Origin: Circinella minor
Lineage: Eukaryota > Mucoromycota > Mucoromycetes > Mucorales > Lichtheimiaceae
Assembly (NCBI GenBank): GCA_016758965.1
Contig: JAEPRB010000030.1
Location: 186,001 to 250,000, forward strand
Length of the DNA: 64,000 nucleotides
Direction: 5' to 3'
Positions 46,620-58,686 of the stretch are shown piece after piece (the stretch's first letter is position 1; each line of letters opens with the position of its first letter). The notes beneath the pieces were generated by a model that ran no database searches, was not told the origin of the DNA, and was given only the letters and a program-made list of their open reading frames with translations. The position numbers and the translations under genes are program-made.

Positions 46620-47289
46620 GAGATCATCCACTGATATGAATAATTATATGATGTCTACAACTTTCTCAGCAAATCATCAGTCATCACCCCATAATGATTT
46701 ATATACCCAATTTTTTCCCAATAATAATACTCCAGCTGCTGCTGCTGCCGCTGCTGCTGCCGCTGCTACAGCCGGTACAACTGATATTCGGATAAAAACT
46801 GAAATCGGTGCTACAACACCTGGTGCTGGTGGGAACCCCAATAATAATGGTAATCATGGTTCAAATGAACGTAATGAATATGATAATTTATATGGAATTA
46901 AATTGGATGGAACAACAGCAGTTCAAGTATCGCACCATCATTCTCATTCTCATTCCCAAGTACAGCAACAACACCATCATTCACATCCTCATCAACAAAG
47001 GCCCATGATGAAACCAACGGAACAACAGCAACAATGGATGCCAATGTTTTCCACCACTACGAGTGGTAATACATCTGGTACAACAACTGATACAACTAAT
47101 TCATTGCATTTTCAATCAACATCACCAGTACGATCTGGCGCTGCAGCATCTATTGCAGCAGCAGCAGCAGTAGCCGCAGTAACGGGGGATTCTTCAAGTA
47201 ATACAACAAATGCTCCTGGAGAAATGACAACCCCTTTCGGTCACCCTGGTTTATCAAAATACCATCATCATACAAATCGTGGTTTATAG
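44249..47289 (+). CDS. Heat-shock-factor-type transcription regulator
   Basis: Exons 44249-44682, 44824-44912, 45394-45464 and 45592-47289 give 763 aa. Residues about 135-245 are an HSF-type winged helix: GIAGFVSKLYQSLQA, DMFIIECIPKFTEVVLP, RLFKHCKFASFVRQLN, then IYGFQRDTDARKTKDTKDKE and CRWHHPYFRPGRRDLFHLIRRK. The FASFVRQLN-IYGF recognition helix is canonical, with an intron exactly between N and I. The wing is longer and more charged than in yeast Hsf1. Residues about 463-505 form a heptad helix (LRTQVTQLNQLCQGM through QERRLQFIE) matching the trimerisation region. The rest is low complexity: a Gln tract of about 22 (46561-46620), Ala, His and Asn runs. It should bind inverted nGAAn-type sites in the nucleus. 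Whether it is the stress HSF or an Sfl1/developmental relative cannot be settled here. Intron 2 is long (481 bp) and pyrimidine-rich. Confidence 0.92.
46561..46620 (+). repeat. (CAA/CAG)n tract encoding polyglutamine in HSF-type gene
   Basis: Twenty consecutive Gln codons (about 22 with flanks), mainly CAA with CAG at the ends, inside exon 4 between the coiled coil and the C-terminal region. Length variation between strains is likely. Confidence 0.9.
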
Positions 47290-48586
47290 TTGAATAATAA
47301 TATTTATAATTATTATATAATACTTACTTTCTTTTTCTTTTAATTTCGTTTCATTTTTTTTTTCTTCTACTTTTTTTTTCTCAACAAGTAAAAATAAGCA
47401 AACAACATTATCATTATTGTTATATTATAACAAAAAAAAAAAAATATCATCACTTAATCTTCCCTTCCCCACAACATTTAACACAATTTTTTTCTTTTTA
47501 TCCCCTCACGAAAACACTCCCCTCATCACTCACACACACACACTCTCTCTTACGTACACATATATACAAATTCACTATTCACGCACTGACTCATTCACTC
47601 ATTCACTCAATCAATCAATCGGTACAATTAAAAGGTAGAATAAATCATGTACTTTAAGTATACAATTATATGCACAAAAAATAATAGTATATATATATAT
47701 ATATATATATAATATACATAAAAAAACAGAAAGCAAATAATATCTCACCGCGTTAATATTTATTACTATTATTTATTATTAATTAATTAATATATAACAT
47801 CTAAATTGTAACATGAATATTATCCATTGTTGTCAATTTTTATTTTTGTAATGTACATACAGTAGTTTCCTTTTCGTTATTTTACATAGAGAATGGAGAA
47901 AGGGGAATACATTAAATAGCTAAAGACATTATCTTGGATTGCCTTACATACATATAACTTAAATCTAATCATTAATGAATTCTGTATTATATTATTATAT
48001 ACCGACAAACAAACAAAAAAAAAAAAAAACAAACAAAGAAAGAAAAAGCTTTTTTTCACCTCTGGGATTTTTTTTTTTTATTTACAATAAAAATTCTCCC
48101 CAAACTATACCACATTGGGATTTTACATAACTATTGATATTGATATTGATATATTTATCTATATCTTATCTCTATATAAAATTTTGTACTGAAATGAATA
48201 AGTCAAGAAAAAAAAAAGAAGAGAAAAATAAAACTTTCTATTTCAAATTACTTCTTATAGATAAACCATAATTATGGTAAACCTATCATTAATAATACCT
48301 CGCTTGATAAAAAAAACAAAAGAGTATGGAAAATTAAGCGAGGGGGGGGGGAGAGGATGTATAGATAACAAATTAAAAAAATTATTTTGACAGTTTGTTA
48401 TATTTCTATGTAAATAACTTATTACTGTGAAATTAAATCCTTCTCTCTTTTTTTTTTTTCTTGTTTCTGATTCACAATCTTTATTGTCTTGAACCAAAAA
48501 AAAAAAAAAAAAAAATTGTCTTTGAAAACTAACTGAATCAAACCAGAAACCAAAACCATCACATAATAATAAGACAAAAGAAAATT
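47290..48586. other. Spacer between HSF-type and MedA genes
   Basis: About 1.3 kb with CA/CT-rich sequence near 47500-47600, an (AT)n tract at about 47688-47712, a GATATT repeat at about 48130-48150 and long A/T runs. It contains the HSF 3' UTR and MedA promoter. No gene seen. Confidence 0.5.
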
Positions 48587-51061
48587 ATGGAAACAGCAAG
48601 CCAAGTACCAACCTTGGTTGATAAAGATACAACAACACCAAGTAACGAAATTACAATTGCTACAGATACTTTTGGTTAGAGCAAAAAAAAAAAATTCACT
48701 AATACATAATAGACTTTTTTTTTTCATTTCATAATATATGTATCTATTCGAAAAATAAGAAGGCATTTTTAATTCTGATTCGATTTATATATATATATAA
48801 TTACTTAGATTATGTATCGAGTTATCATCATGCACCACCTTATTCAGTTGGAAACAATAATAGTACCGAAAGTACTGCAACAACAGCAACAACTATAAGT
48901 ACAACCAATGGAACTCTTGATGGTAATAATCTATCAACAAACGGTTTAATCAGTATGACACCTCAACCGCAAAATATACGACGCGTTATACAATGGAATC
49001 CACACCAAGGTTTATGCGGTAATACAATGACTGTTACAATTGAACAACAAAAAGTGTCGCATGTTCCACAAATGAAAATTGTATTTGGAATGCATCCTGT
49101 GGAGACAACACAACAACATCAAATTATTCCTACAACGTCCTCATCGATATCATCACCATCGTCATTATCTAATAATGAAGATGGAGGAAGAGAAAAAAAG
49201 ATATGGATTACATTGGTTGCTAGAGTACCACCACAACAACCTGGAAATACAATTGTTGATGCTGGTCAAGTGCCATTATCTATTTGTGTATATGAAAATA
49301 GTCGTGTGGATCAATGGGCATTTGGTACATTTACATATGATAATATACATCATCAGCAACAACAACAACAACAACATCATCATCAGTATAACCAAGGTGA
49401 AGAGCAGCAACATTATTACCATGATTATTCGACCAGTAGTGCAACAGATACACCTGGAGATTCAGGGTTATCAGCAGGTAAATATTATGTAGAAAGTCTT
49501 GGAATAGATTAAGAAAGGAAATAAATTACCATTTTTTTTTAGATGGATAAATGTCATTTACATGTATAAACATCATTGATAGATATATCGGAAAGTTACC
49601 AATTATTACAACTATTGGCACCCTATGATGATCCAGCACTTAAACAACCAGATCCAATTGATCATGTACATGGTCCTACACCGACGCAAGCAACAGATTT
49701 ATTAGCACAAATTCAAAATCAACAACAGTTTGAACTTCAACTTCGACAACAACAACAACAGCAGTATACACCAACAAATACAGCCCCCCATAGTAATAAT
49801 AATACTATAACAACACCCAATACTACCCCGAGCACAACCCCTACCACAACAACGACGACACATTATTACTATACAAGTGTTAACAATAGTAATAATAATA
49901 ATGAATACACCTATTATACAAATAATAATAATAGTAATATTCAACTTAACAGTAATAGTCCATATCGATGTTATTCTCAAACACCACCTTCTAATATGAT
50001 GAATACATCAATGACAACACAAACACCTACTTCATCATCATCGTCATCATCATCATCGTCATTACCATCATCTACAACAAACACTTCATCTATGGTGATT
50101 CATCCATTCGGAGGTGTTTTAAATAAAGCACATTTAAAAATATGTGGTGACTTAAATGATATGACTATGAATTGGACACCACAGGAATGGCAGGCAGGCC
50201 GACGTTTAGTTCAATTTATTCGTAATATGGATGGTGAAACAAGTGATGGACATGCACAAATTGAATGTTCTTTTCAACCTATGGACCAACAAGAACATCA
50301 ACAACAACGTATGCGTGAAAATATGGCAGCAGCCGCAGCCGCAGCCGCAGTGGCAGCCGCTGCGGCTGCTGCAGGTCATAATTATTCGCATCATCACCAT
50401 CATCCAGGTCTACAACATCATCAACAACAGCAACAACAACATCATCATCATACTCATCATCAACAACATCACCACAGTTTACAATCCCCGCATCATAAAT
50501 CATCTTCTTCTCTTGTAGTATCATGTATTTATTGGCGTGAACGAGATGATTATTATATTACATCAGTTGATTGTATTTATTTGTTAGAAGGTCTTATTGG
50601 TGTTCAATTTACAGTAGAAGAAAAGAATCGTATTCGTCGTAATTTAGAAGGGTTTAGACCATTGACTGTAAGCAAATGTAAACCTGATTGTGCAGATTTT
50701 TTCAAATTAATTATGGGATTTCCTAATCCAAAACCAAGAAATATTGAAAAAGATGTAAGAAAAAAAGAAGAACAATGGATGATATGATGAAAAGTAAAGA
50801 GGGGATAATTATTTTACTAAAACTGAAACGTTTTTTATTTTTTCATATATATATTAGGTTAAAGTATTTGCTTGGAAAACATTACCACATGCATTAAGGA
50901 AGATTATTCGAAAATATACACCTAGTTATAGTAGTACAATTGGTCTTGGTCAACAACAACAGAGGTTACATCATCAACAGCAACAACAACTATCCATGAT
51001 GCCACAACAACAACAACAAGGTCAACAATCTTCTTTAATTTCACCTTATAGTAGAATCTAA
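48587..51061 (+). CDS. medA: Medusa-type developmental regulator (MedA, DUF7082)
   Basis: Exons 48587-48674, 48809-49477, 49583-50754 and 50858-51061 give 710 aa. The first donor is the less common GTTAGA. N-terminal residues about 90-230 have a conserved-looking block (RRVIQWNPHQGLCGNTMTV, VSHVPQMKIVFGMHP, KIWITLVARVPP, ICVYENSRVDQWAFGTFTY) that resembles an Ig/IPT-like fold. Residues about 424-670 are the MedA signature: HLKICGDLNDMTMNWTPQEW, RRLVQFIRNMDG, ISCIYWRE-like SCIYWRERDDYYITSVD, YLLEGLIGVQFTVEEKNRIR, RNLEGFRPLTVSK, FFKLIMGFPNPKPRNIEKDV and, over the last intron, KVFAWKTLPHALRKIIRKY. MedA controls conidial development, adherence and wall properties in Aspergillus (and is called Acr1 or Ren1 in others). 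In this fungus a role in sporulation is inferred. The signature is split by an Ala/His/Gln insert (50323-50500). Confidence 0.93.
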
Positions 51062-51557
51062 TTTAAAATAATAATAGTTAATAATAACCATAATAATAAA
51101 ATAAACGGATTTTCCGTCCTCATTCAAAAAAAAAAAAAAAAAAAAGTACACTTGTATTATTGTGCTCTTCTCTAGTAACTTCTTTTATTGTTATTATTTT
51201 TCAAAATGTTAAACTAAAAAGAGCTTATAGAGAAAAAAAAAAGAAAGAAAGAAAGAGAGGTAGCTCAAATTTGTAAAGGAAAAGATAGAAAAGGGAAAGA
51301 GAAAGGGAGATAGGGTAGGGGTAGGGGTGGGGTAGGTGGGGATTTTAAGTTGGGTAGGGATTTTGGAATTATAAAGAAGGAAGGATGATATGCAAAAAGA
51401 AAAGGAAGTAAGAAAAAAGATAAAAAAATATGCGAATGGGATTTATTGTGTTTATATGTATTTGTGAGAGTGAACTGTTTTTAATAATAGATTGTATATA
51501 TTATAATATAATATATAAGTTTGTGATATGTTTTTTTTTATTGTCTTTTATTCTCTT
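51062..51557. other. Convergent spacer with polypurine and G-rich tract
   Basis: About 495 bp between convergent MedA and CSE1 genes. The plus strand is strongly purine-biased from about 51220 to 51430, with AAAG/GAAA repeats. At 51313-51341 it contains four or more G3-4 tracts (GGGTAGGGGTAGGGGTGGGG), a quadruplex-forming pattern. Both 3' UTRs end here. Confidence 0.7.
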
Positions 51558-54500
51558 TTAAAAATGAGACATTGAGATACCAGCACTTTCAAAGTATTTA
51601 GGTAAAAACTGACTTGCTTCAGAAGGCATAACAGATTTAACAGCACCTCTTTTTTCTGGTGCCATGGCAATAAGTTGTTGTGACAAATAAACTTGGCATG
51701 GAGGCAAGGATGCTACTGGATCTTCTCTTACAGGAGCAGCTGTTGATAATTTAGCAAAAGATGTCTGATAACCCGTGGTTTCTTCATTAATGTCTAAAGT
51801 ATATAAATCATCGGGTCCTTCATCGTTGGCAGTAGGTGGTAATTCCAACATACGAAGTAAAGCAGTGAAAACATTGGGCCATACATTATTGATATAAGGT
51901 TGTTGTAAGATCAAATCACTTTGTGTCAATAATCGAACGATACCAACACCACAGATCTTATAATCAATAGGATCACGAAGAGCATTCAAATCAGCTGTAA
52001 CAAAGATAGTAATGATTTGACCAAATAATCTATATAATATATAATATATAATTAAATTTAATTATTCATATGTATTATATATATATATATATATTCCTTC
52101 CAACATAAAAATTTACATACCCTGGTTGCATACTATCAAATACTCGAATTAATACGTCAGGTCCACCCAATTTCTCTAATACAAAGAATAAGCATACCCA
52201 AAGAGTAAAGTTACGTGTAAATCGATCAAAGATAATCTTATCACCCTTCTTTTTCGACATTAAACGAGTTAATACAGCTGTCACAAGAGCAGGAAGGTAT
52301 CTAGAAAGAATTTCACTAATAATAATAACAGATAATTCCGTGGTAAATGAGTATAAACATTTCTCACCTTTTTTATTATTATTTTATTTTACCATAGCCA
52401 ACTCTCAAAATATATAACTTACATTGGGACAGTTTTAGTGACTGCAATCAATAAAGATAAAGCATAATGATCATTTTGACGGGAATTGATAAGTTTTTGT
52501 TGAAAGATACCAAGAATAGGTTCCAATTTATTACTTGCCAAAATAGTATTAATACCCTTGGTCAAATAAACTTCAAGTAATCTTACAAGAGCTGGAATAT
52601 TGCCTTGTTCCCAAAGTGGAGGATTCAATAATGGATCCAAAAGAGAAACATAAGCAGGAGATAAGTCTTGACCAGTATGATGATCCAATAATTGAGCCAG
52701 CAATTGGAAAACATATGGAGTAAATTCTGATTTTTTACCAAAAGAAAAAAAAAATTGTTAAAAATTATTTCTTAATAATAATAGCTCATTTTTTAATTTT
52801 TTTTTTTTTTACCTTGAATATCTCGACTTAAAATAGTTTGGAAAGGTCCAAATAACATGTTCTCAAATTCTCCAACAGCACCGGTCGAAACAGGACAAAT
52901 GAAACGAATCAAAGCACCGATACTTTCAAAAATATAATGATTAAATCTTGGATTACTTGGATTATTACTGACAATACCCAAAATATTTGTTAGTTTGCCC
53001 ATAATAACATTGACATAAGGAACCATATCTTGACGACAAGTAATGATGACACGCATAACAGCACGCATTAAATAATCATTTTCTGATAATTTTTCTGGTG
53101 TTACACCAGCTTCAATAAGTCGGAATAATTCCACAAGTAATTTTTCTGCATATGGAGCAATATCCTGAGCAGAGAATCTATTATTAATAAATGTGGGGTA
53201 AAAGAAAAGATAAAATCGATTTGTTAATAAAATATTATTATTTTTGTTTGCTCATTGATAGTTCCCTCTAAAAAATAATTTTATACATACAACATGGACT
53301 TTCCTTGACGAAGGAAAAGAATACGTTCAATTGCAATAGCAGAATATGTATGAACGACATAATTAGTTGATTCCAAATGTTTTACCAAAAGTGGAAATAC
53401 AGTAAGCAGTTGATCTTTGGTAAGCTATATATAAAAGAAAAACAATTCAATCTTTTCGTTCAGTCAAAGAAAACCAAAGAAATTATGCTTTTTTTTTTTT
53501 TTTGCACTTTTTTTGTTTTACATACCTGACTTCTAAAAGTATACAAAAACTTGATAGCATCCACTTTGAGAATAGGTGATCCAGCATTCACATCCGTTTG
53601 TAAATCACCAAGAATATGTTTAGTAAAGAAATCAACAATATCAACTAAATTATTTGTTTGAGTAACACCAAGTTGTGTGGTTGAAGTTCGGCTAGCAATA
53701 GCGACCAATAAAAAGATGGCCATATTTTTATCCTTCCAATTTGCTTGAGGATTGGCACCATGTTGCTATGATAAAACAAAACAAAAATATAATTATTAAT
53801 AAATGAATCCATTTTTTTTTTTTACAAATTTGACATTGTTGTTTTTTTTTATTACCTCCAAGAAATATGTAATATATTTAGTAATAATTTGTGTAGTTTG
53901 TGATTCATAACGTTCCATCAAACCACGAATAAAATCAGCAGCAGCACGTCGACGAGTATCCGTATCTTTTTATATATATATAGATCGATTTAGAACACAC
54001 TTTTCCCTTTCTCTCTTTCTCTTTAAATTATATTAGTAGATTCCATACCTGAGCCTTCTAAATCTCGACGAATATATTCAATTGGATTATCTTCAAACAA
54101 TTCCTCGTCCACCTCTAATTTTTTTTTTCAAAATTTGCGTAAATACGTTTCTCATCATCATAATTTCTTATTTCCTTCCCCCTTCATTTATTCAATGCAT
54201 TAACTTTTTTTTTAATACCTCTCATTGCAATATTCTTAAGTGCTATCTTTTCACACATTTGAGCCATAGTTTCACCTGAAGTGACGGCTGGAGCCATACG
54301 TTCCAACTTGACCATACATGTAAGCAATGAAAGCGCTTTACATACCAACTAAAAAGTCCATATATAAATATACATATTTTCAATTAATAAACCGTTTTTT
54401 TTTCTTGTTTTCCATATTATATTAAATGTTACTTCTAATATTATTAACTATTATTTATTATTTCAACTTACTGTATCATATTTTCCTTCTTGACCCAAAC

Positions 54501-55664
54501 TCATTAATAATTGAACAATAATACTGAAGAAGCCATCCATATATGGGAAATCTTCTTCGTATTTTTGAGTATATAATTCCAAGATTTCACAAATACCGGT
54601 CTTAATACGTTCAAGAGCACCAGCTTCATCTTCATCCTAAAAAAATTATATACATATAAATATATAATTTCACATAAATACTCACACAAAACACATTCAG
54701 CCCCCACCAAAAAATAAAAAGTAAAGACACTTACATTATTATCAAGATATTGGTTATTATATACCAAATAATACTGGAAAAATTCCATAAATTTACCCAT
54801 ATTATCTTCAAAGAATTCAGGTAAATCTTGACAATTTAAATCATAAAAGATTTTAGTAAGTAAAATTAATGATTGGGATAATGGCTTTAAAGCTTCAGCA
54901 TTAGCAACATTATCTTTAATTAATTTATCGGTAATCTATTATATTTATATACATGATGAATATTTATTATAAATATTATTATTACTATTTTGTTGCTTGT
55001 TATCATTAGTAGCCAAAATTAAAAATAAAAAAGATCTTTTTTTTTGGTACCTGGAAAAGTTGTAAATAAGGTTCACAGAATCGATCAAGTACATATTTAA
55101 TATCGATAAACAAAGAGTCTGAAGCAAATTGTGATCGCCATCTAATATATATAAATATTAATAAATCATCACCAGATTCTACACTCCAACATCCCTCCAA
55201 TAATATTAATTTACTTACCTTTTAAAAATCGAATGAGCAATTTGTAGAATACCATTATTAACATTATAATCACTTGGACTTAAACGATTAATTAATTGCT
55301 ATATATAAAATATTATATTCATATCTTTTTATATTAGCAAATCCCTTCAAATATTTCATTGTAATGAAAAAGACACTTTTTTTTTTTTTTTTACCTCAAG
55401 TAAATTATTCCACTTTTCGGGGAAATCTTCGTCTGCCATGATCGCCAAAGCATCACTGATTTGAAGTTGGATCTTTTCTGGTACACTAATCAATAATTGA
55501 ACAATTTCTGCTTTGATCATGTCACGATCTTGCAAGGCGATCTTGTTTGCATTCTCATTATCCTAATTTGAGAAAGAAAAAATTAGTATTACTATCAATT
55601 ATGGTTGAAGTAACCAATCGATTAAATGAAAGAAGAAAAAAAAAGACGCGTTATGCTAAACTGT

Positions 55665-55697
<33 letters not shown>

Positions 55698-56058
55698 GTA
55701 TGGAAACTTACGGGAACCCAATGACGTTTAATATAATTTTTAAAATACAATGAACCGGCAAATCGAAGGGTTAAATCAGCATTGTTATCACCAATTAATT
55801 TTAATAATAGAATGGGAAATCCTTGTTGTACTTCGACGTCACCTAACTGACGTTCAGCTAAATCAAATAATAAAAAGAAAAAAAAGGATCAGTCTTCTCT
55901 TTTTCTTTTAAAAAAAAAGATTCTTTTATTTTTAAAAGCCAACAAACATATACATATATTTAGATGGTTATATGTTTACCTTCTTTTTGAGAAGCAGGAT
56001 TAAGAGTTTGTTGCAAATACTGCTGAAGTGCAGCATAAGTTTGTTCATTGATCTCCAT
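51558..56058 (-). CDS. CSE1: Exportin-2 / CSE1 (importin-alpha re-exporter)
   Basis: Sixteen exons on the minus strand (55980-56058, 55712-55857, 55395-55562, 55219-55298, 55051-55141, 54735-54935, 54472-54636, 54219-54348, 54049-54114, 53856-53965, 53526-53765, 53291-53424, 52813-53177, 52423-52726, 52121-52300, 51558-52029) sum to 2931 nt, 976 aa; yeast Cse1 is 960, human CSE1L 971. Diagnostic blocks: RFAGSLYFKNYIKRHW (importin-beta N-terminal region), [85 protein letters not shown]-type C-terminal HEAT repeats. CSE1 with Ran-GTP returns importin-alpha to the cytoplasm. Intron 2 (55563-55711) holds a T(21)A(12) palindrome. The start ATG at 56056 opens MEINEQTYAALQQYLQQTL. Confidence 0.95.
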
Positions 56059-57638
56059 TTGAGTTTATGGGTGGTTTGTTGCGTAGTGCACGCGTCGTTC
56101 AAAAAAGAAAAGCAAAGGCAAAAAAAAAACGAGTGCTAAAACAATTCGAAAAATATATAAGTAAAGCAAAAAGATTCAACTTCCGATAAAAATCGGGTTA
56201 AAGCTTTTGTCTGGGGATAACAGCAACTTGGCTTTAATAAATGTCCCAATGTGTGTGGTCTTATTAATATAAGTACTATTTGTATAGAAGCTACCTACAA
56301 TGGGTATTATACAAACTTACTACATTACTTGTAATACTTGCTGTTTTTTTATTTTTGATACCAGGTAATGTTGTAGACAGTCAGGAAATAATTGTAAAAA
56401 AAAGAAGTTTAAATTGCCGTAAAAATCATTTGTATAAAAAATACAATAAAAATTTAATGAAGCCATGCTACTGTATCATTAATTAGGTAGTATAGCTGCT
56501 ATCTAACAACATATCATCTCTTTATATTAAGTTCTACAGTCATATTAAGAACGACAAACTCTCTTTGCTTGAATTGTTGATTGGGTCTAAACAAGCTAAC
56601 CAACAGATTGATTATAGTAATAGTAATATAATGATTCACAACAATCCAATGATTTCACTTCAAACACGTAATAACTACAAGGAATCTAAAACGAGATCTC
56701 TTGTAAAAAAAGAAAATCATGATGATTATTTACAACAAGTGTTATCGTCAAGACCCATTTAGCTTTTGAACGAAAATTCTCTTTTTCAAACCACAAGATC
56801 CAAACATATTGTATTCAACATTATTTTGTAACTCTTTCTTAAGAAATGATACCAAAACTGTGATGAGTTCAAAATTCTTATTAAAAAGGGTATGGTTTAA
56901 TAATAGTTTATCACTTACAACAATTCAGTTTCAGACTTTTATAATAATAATTCATTGTTATATAATGAGCGCGTTTCTTCTTTTCTCTCTCTTTTTTTTT
57001 CATAATTCTTTTCATATAATCATCAAAACAGGATTCATATCTAGACCATTAGAAATAGGACGTGATTCTAATGGCAGTTGATGACCCCACGCATCAAGTG
57101 GGTCATCTCCAATGCCACAATTAATATGAATCAAGGTAATTTCAAAAAAAAAAGTTATATTTTTTTGTTCTTTATAAAATTGTCACTTTCGGTTAAAGAC
57201 AGTTCAACTTATAAAATAAAATTATACATATTACTAGACCATTTGAATCTAGCTATAAATCCTCAAGCTGAATGTACGTTAAAAAGTTCATCATATAATG
57301 AGTATATTATATATGATCGGGTATATCAAGCAGCACGAGGAAACCCGATCGGTCCTGGCTCATATAATAAAGCAATCAAATTAGAGGGGTTAGATCAAGT
57401 TGGTCTTAAATACTAGACCAACTTAGACCAGATTGGTTTCAAGTTAGACCAGTTGAGAAAGCATTGTTTAGAGTTTATCTGAAGAAGGAACCAACAATAA
57501 CGGCAATCACATTTTCAAAACCATAAACAATATAACAGTCTAAAATCGTGCGGTTCAAATTTGTTTTAACAATAATACTTCCAAGAACCATTAAAAGGTT
57601 ACTTGCTCTTCTTAGATGAGCACTCTTTCACCAAGTGA
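56059..57638 (+). other. Patchwork of short coding-like segments, unrecognised (possible pseudogene)
   Basis: About 1.6 kb between CSE1 start and the GCR1_C gene. Its left edge must hold the CSE1 promoter. Plus-strand segments look coding but have no ATG-led frame: 56286-56486 (hydrophobic stretch, then basic Cys-containing tail ending PCYCIIN); 56540-56761 (KNDKLSLLELLIGSKQANQQ, then polar); 56795-56945 (NSFLRNDTKTVMSSKFLLKR); 57085-57135 (PRIKWVISNATINMNQG); 57250-57416 (NPQAECTLKSSSYNEYIIYD, ARGNPIGPGSYNKAIKLEG). Acceptor-like TAG/CAG and donor-like GTAA sequences lie between several of them. They could be exons of one diverged or decayed gene. After 57405 a TAGACCA/TTAGACCAG repeat occurs three times within 60 bp. 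Confidence 0.35.
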
Positions 57639-58686
57639 ATGTTTTTTTTTTCATTCTCTACCAAAAAGAAACCGGTTGTTATAACAACTCCACCTATACA
57701 TTATTCTGTTATTCGTATCTTACACGGCATTGATCTACAAGATAATGTCAGTATTTATATTCCACTACAGCCAACCAATCGTCAACTCATTCACCCTGAT
57801 GAACCATTAAAACCTACACCAGAATACCTGGCATATAAATCGTAAGTCTCGTATTTTTATTGTATGATTTATAATTTACTTCTGATACTTGGTTCTAACT
57901 TACCAATTTTATTTTTATCTTAGTGACCTTGAACAATCGATTGCCATCACCCCACCACCAGAGGACCTTTTGCTCTCAAGAGCCATGCCACATTTGCACA
58001 ACTATATTCGCCAAACGCATGCCGATGTTATGCAGCAAGTAAATCATAATAATCAGCTGCTTCAACAACATGTAAACGTCTTTAACCAGTCTATGGGGGA
58101 CCTTGCAAATGGGCGTCTTACAATTTCGGTTCAGTGGGCGCCAAACTCGTCTGCTGCTCCAAACGACAGTTCAGCTTCTGCTACTCCATCATCGTCATCC
58201 ATGTCACCATCATCACCCATCAACATTCCATCAGTCACACCTTCCATAAATCTACCCCAACATCCACATCCACATCAACCAGTCACTACACCTTCTACCA
58301 TTACCACGCCATCCCAGCAGTCACCGCATTATATATTGAGTTCAGGTGTATGCACAACACAAGATTTATGGCGCGAATGGCATGATGGCTTATCTAGTGG
58401 TCCTGGTATCAAGGATTTTGAAAACCAGTGGGGAACGGTATGGCGAAAAAACCAGAGCAAGAAATATAATCGTCGAAAACGAGTTATAGAAGGAGTTAAA
58501 GCGTACATGGAGCTTCACATGTTGCAGGTGGATGAAGCTTTAAAAATGGTTGAATATTGGCGCAAAAATCCGAAACCTGAATGGTATTCTGAAGGTGTTA
58601 AAGAAAGGTCGTTAGATTGGATGGGGGAGAACAAAGATAAATGGGAGCATGTAGAAAAAGCTCCTATTTCATACACAAACACATAG
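57639..58686 (+). CDS. GCR1_C-domain protein (Crypton-type DNA-binding domain)
   Basis: Exons 57639-57841 and 57924-58686 give 321 aa. The N-terminal segment has VVITTPPIHYSVIRILHGI and a Pro-rich linker. A helical segment follows (ITPPPEDLLLSRAMPHLHNY, then THADVMQQVNHNNQLLQQHV), then a Ser/Pro/Thr/His linker (about residues 140-200). Residues about 213-275 are the transcription activator GCR1-like domain: DLWREWHDGLSSGPGIKDFE, WGTVWRKNQSKKYNRRKRVI, EGVKAYMELH. This domain is the DNA-binding part of yeast Gcr1 and is also the hallmark of fungal Crypton tyrosine-recombinase transposons. No recombinase is seen, so this is either a host regulator or a domesticated/truncated Crypton protein. The start ATG is followed by a T(10) run (FFFS); an ATG 22 nt upstream is in another frame, so a homopolymer indel could hide the true N-terminus. 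Confidence 0.7.

Noticed and set aside
49702..50524. Antisense and alternative-frame ORFs inside MedA
   Set aside because: Shadows of CAA/CAT/GCA repeats; the DUF7082 frame with conserved splice phases explains the region.
56280..56486. Possible third small secreted cysteine peptide (hydrophobic N-terminus, VKKR, Cys-rich end)
   Set aside because: The frame opens with TTG, not ATG; no in-frame ATG precedes the hydrophobic segment, and a TAG acceptor lies at its start. Kept only as part of an unresolved patchwork.
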